Source of the DNA: Gammaproteobacteria bacterium
GTDB taxonomy: Bacteria > Pseudomonadota > Gammaproteobacteria > UBA6429 > Thiohalophilaceae
NCBI GenBank assembly: GCA_024639445.1
Contig: JAHEIJ010000067.1
Coordinates: 1 to 7,153 of the forward strand
Length of the DNA: 7,153 bases
Direction: 5' to 3'
Part shown: positions 7,034 to 7,153 of the stretch, piece by piece
How positions within the stretch are numbered: position 1 is the stretch's first letter
Layout of the letters: each line of letters begins with the position of its first letter
Made by a program: the position numbers and the translations under genes
Notes under the pieces: generated by a model
Seen by the model: the letters and a program-made list of their open reading frames with translations, nothing else
Told to the model about the DNA's origin: nothing
Database searches by the model: none

Positions 7034-7153
7034 ACTCTCACGGTTTATGCGGTTTTGGTTCGTAATTGTTAAAGTTGAACCTTATCGCTGAAATTCCTTG
7101 TTTCGTTATTGTTATTGGACATATGGCGGCCTGAAAGGTGCCGGTGATATCCA
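7034..7153 (-). promoter_or_regulatory. Leader region upstream of the fad operon, probable promoter area
   Basis: These 120 bp precede the first gene, and the stretch from about 7050 to 7120 is AT-rich compared with the genes. The operon promoter is expected here or beyond the edge. I see no -10/-35 pair good enough to call: AACAAT and GATAAG are only loose -10 matches and neither has a proper -35. The outermost bases (7125-7153) are richer in G+C and could belong to a neighbouring gene. Confidence 0.4.
7090..7104. promoter_or_regulatory. Imperfect palindrome, candidate operator for a fatty-acid regulator
   Basis: GAAATTCCTTGTTTC reads as GAAAT-5 nt-GTTTC, with one mismatched position between the arms. 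It lies about 57 nt upstream of the first ATG, a suitable place for a repressor site. The arms resemble the GAAAC...GTTTC site of PsrA, the TetR-family fatty-acid sensor of pseudomonads, but the spacing is 5 rather than the usual 2-4 and one arm is off. It does not resemble the FadR site. Such a short AT-rich palindrome can occur by chance. Confidence 0.25.

Noticed and set aside
7034..7104. Sigma-70 promoter in the leader (TTTCAG / AACAAT, or a -10 at GATAAG)
   Set aside because: The -35 match is only 2 of 6 in one case and absent in the other, so it is no better than chance in AT-rich sequence.
7120..7146. Hairpin formed by the GGCGGCCTGAAAGGTGCC stretch
   Set aside because: Only three base pairs close the tight loop and the outer arms mismatch, so it is not convincing as a terminator or regulatory stem.

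Overview
The window is one block of minus-strand genes, read right to left, with about half G+C content. It encodes bacterial fatty-acid beta-oxidation. The long acyl-CoA dehydrogenase is closely similar to Escherichia coli FadE through its core and C-terminal domain. The hydratase/dehydrogenase fusion and the thiolase resemble the FadJ/FadI pair. This combination points to a gammaproteobacterial chromosome, but genus cannot be told. No mobile element, RNA gene, CRISPR array or repeat family is visible.

Layout in transcription order: 7153-7034 is about 120 bp of leader with an imperfect palindrome and no convincing gene. 7033-6077 encodes a 318-residue cysteine hydrolase of the YiiX/YaeF type (circularly permuted papain fold, NlpC/P60 superfamily). 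6080-3828 is fadE. 3800-2463 is a FadI-type 3-ketoacyl-CoA thiolase (an alternative upstream start is at 3827). 2458-425 is a FadJ-type multifunctional enzyme. 387-1 is the first 129 codons of a long-chain acyl-CoA synthetase that runs off the left edge. Junctions are a 4-nt overlap, 0 or 27 nt depending on the thiolase start, 4 nt, and 37 nt, with no terminator-like hairpin between genes. A single operon is therefore very likely.

Together the genes cover the whole cycle: activation of a fatty acid to acyl-CoA (synthetase), first oxidation (FadE), hydration and second oxidation (FadJ-like), and thiolysis to acetyl-CoA (thiolase). Only the electron acceptor for FadE is missing. The part not explained by textbook beta-oxidation is the leading hydrolase. 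It keeps the His-Glu-Cys residues of the YiiX family, has no signal peptide, and is translationally coupled to fadE. The same superfamily includes lecithin:retinol acyltransferase and H-rev107 phospholipases/acyltransferases. A role in releasing or transferring acyl chains that feed the pathway is a reasonable but untested hypothesis. A second peculiarity is that this FadE lacks the N-terminal membrane segments of the E. coli enzyme.
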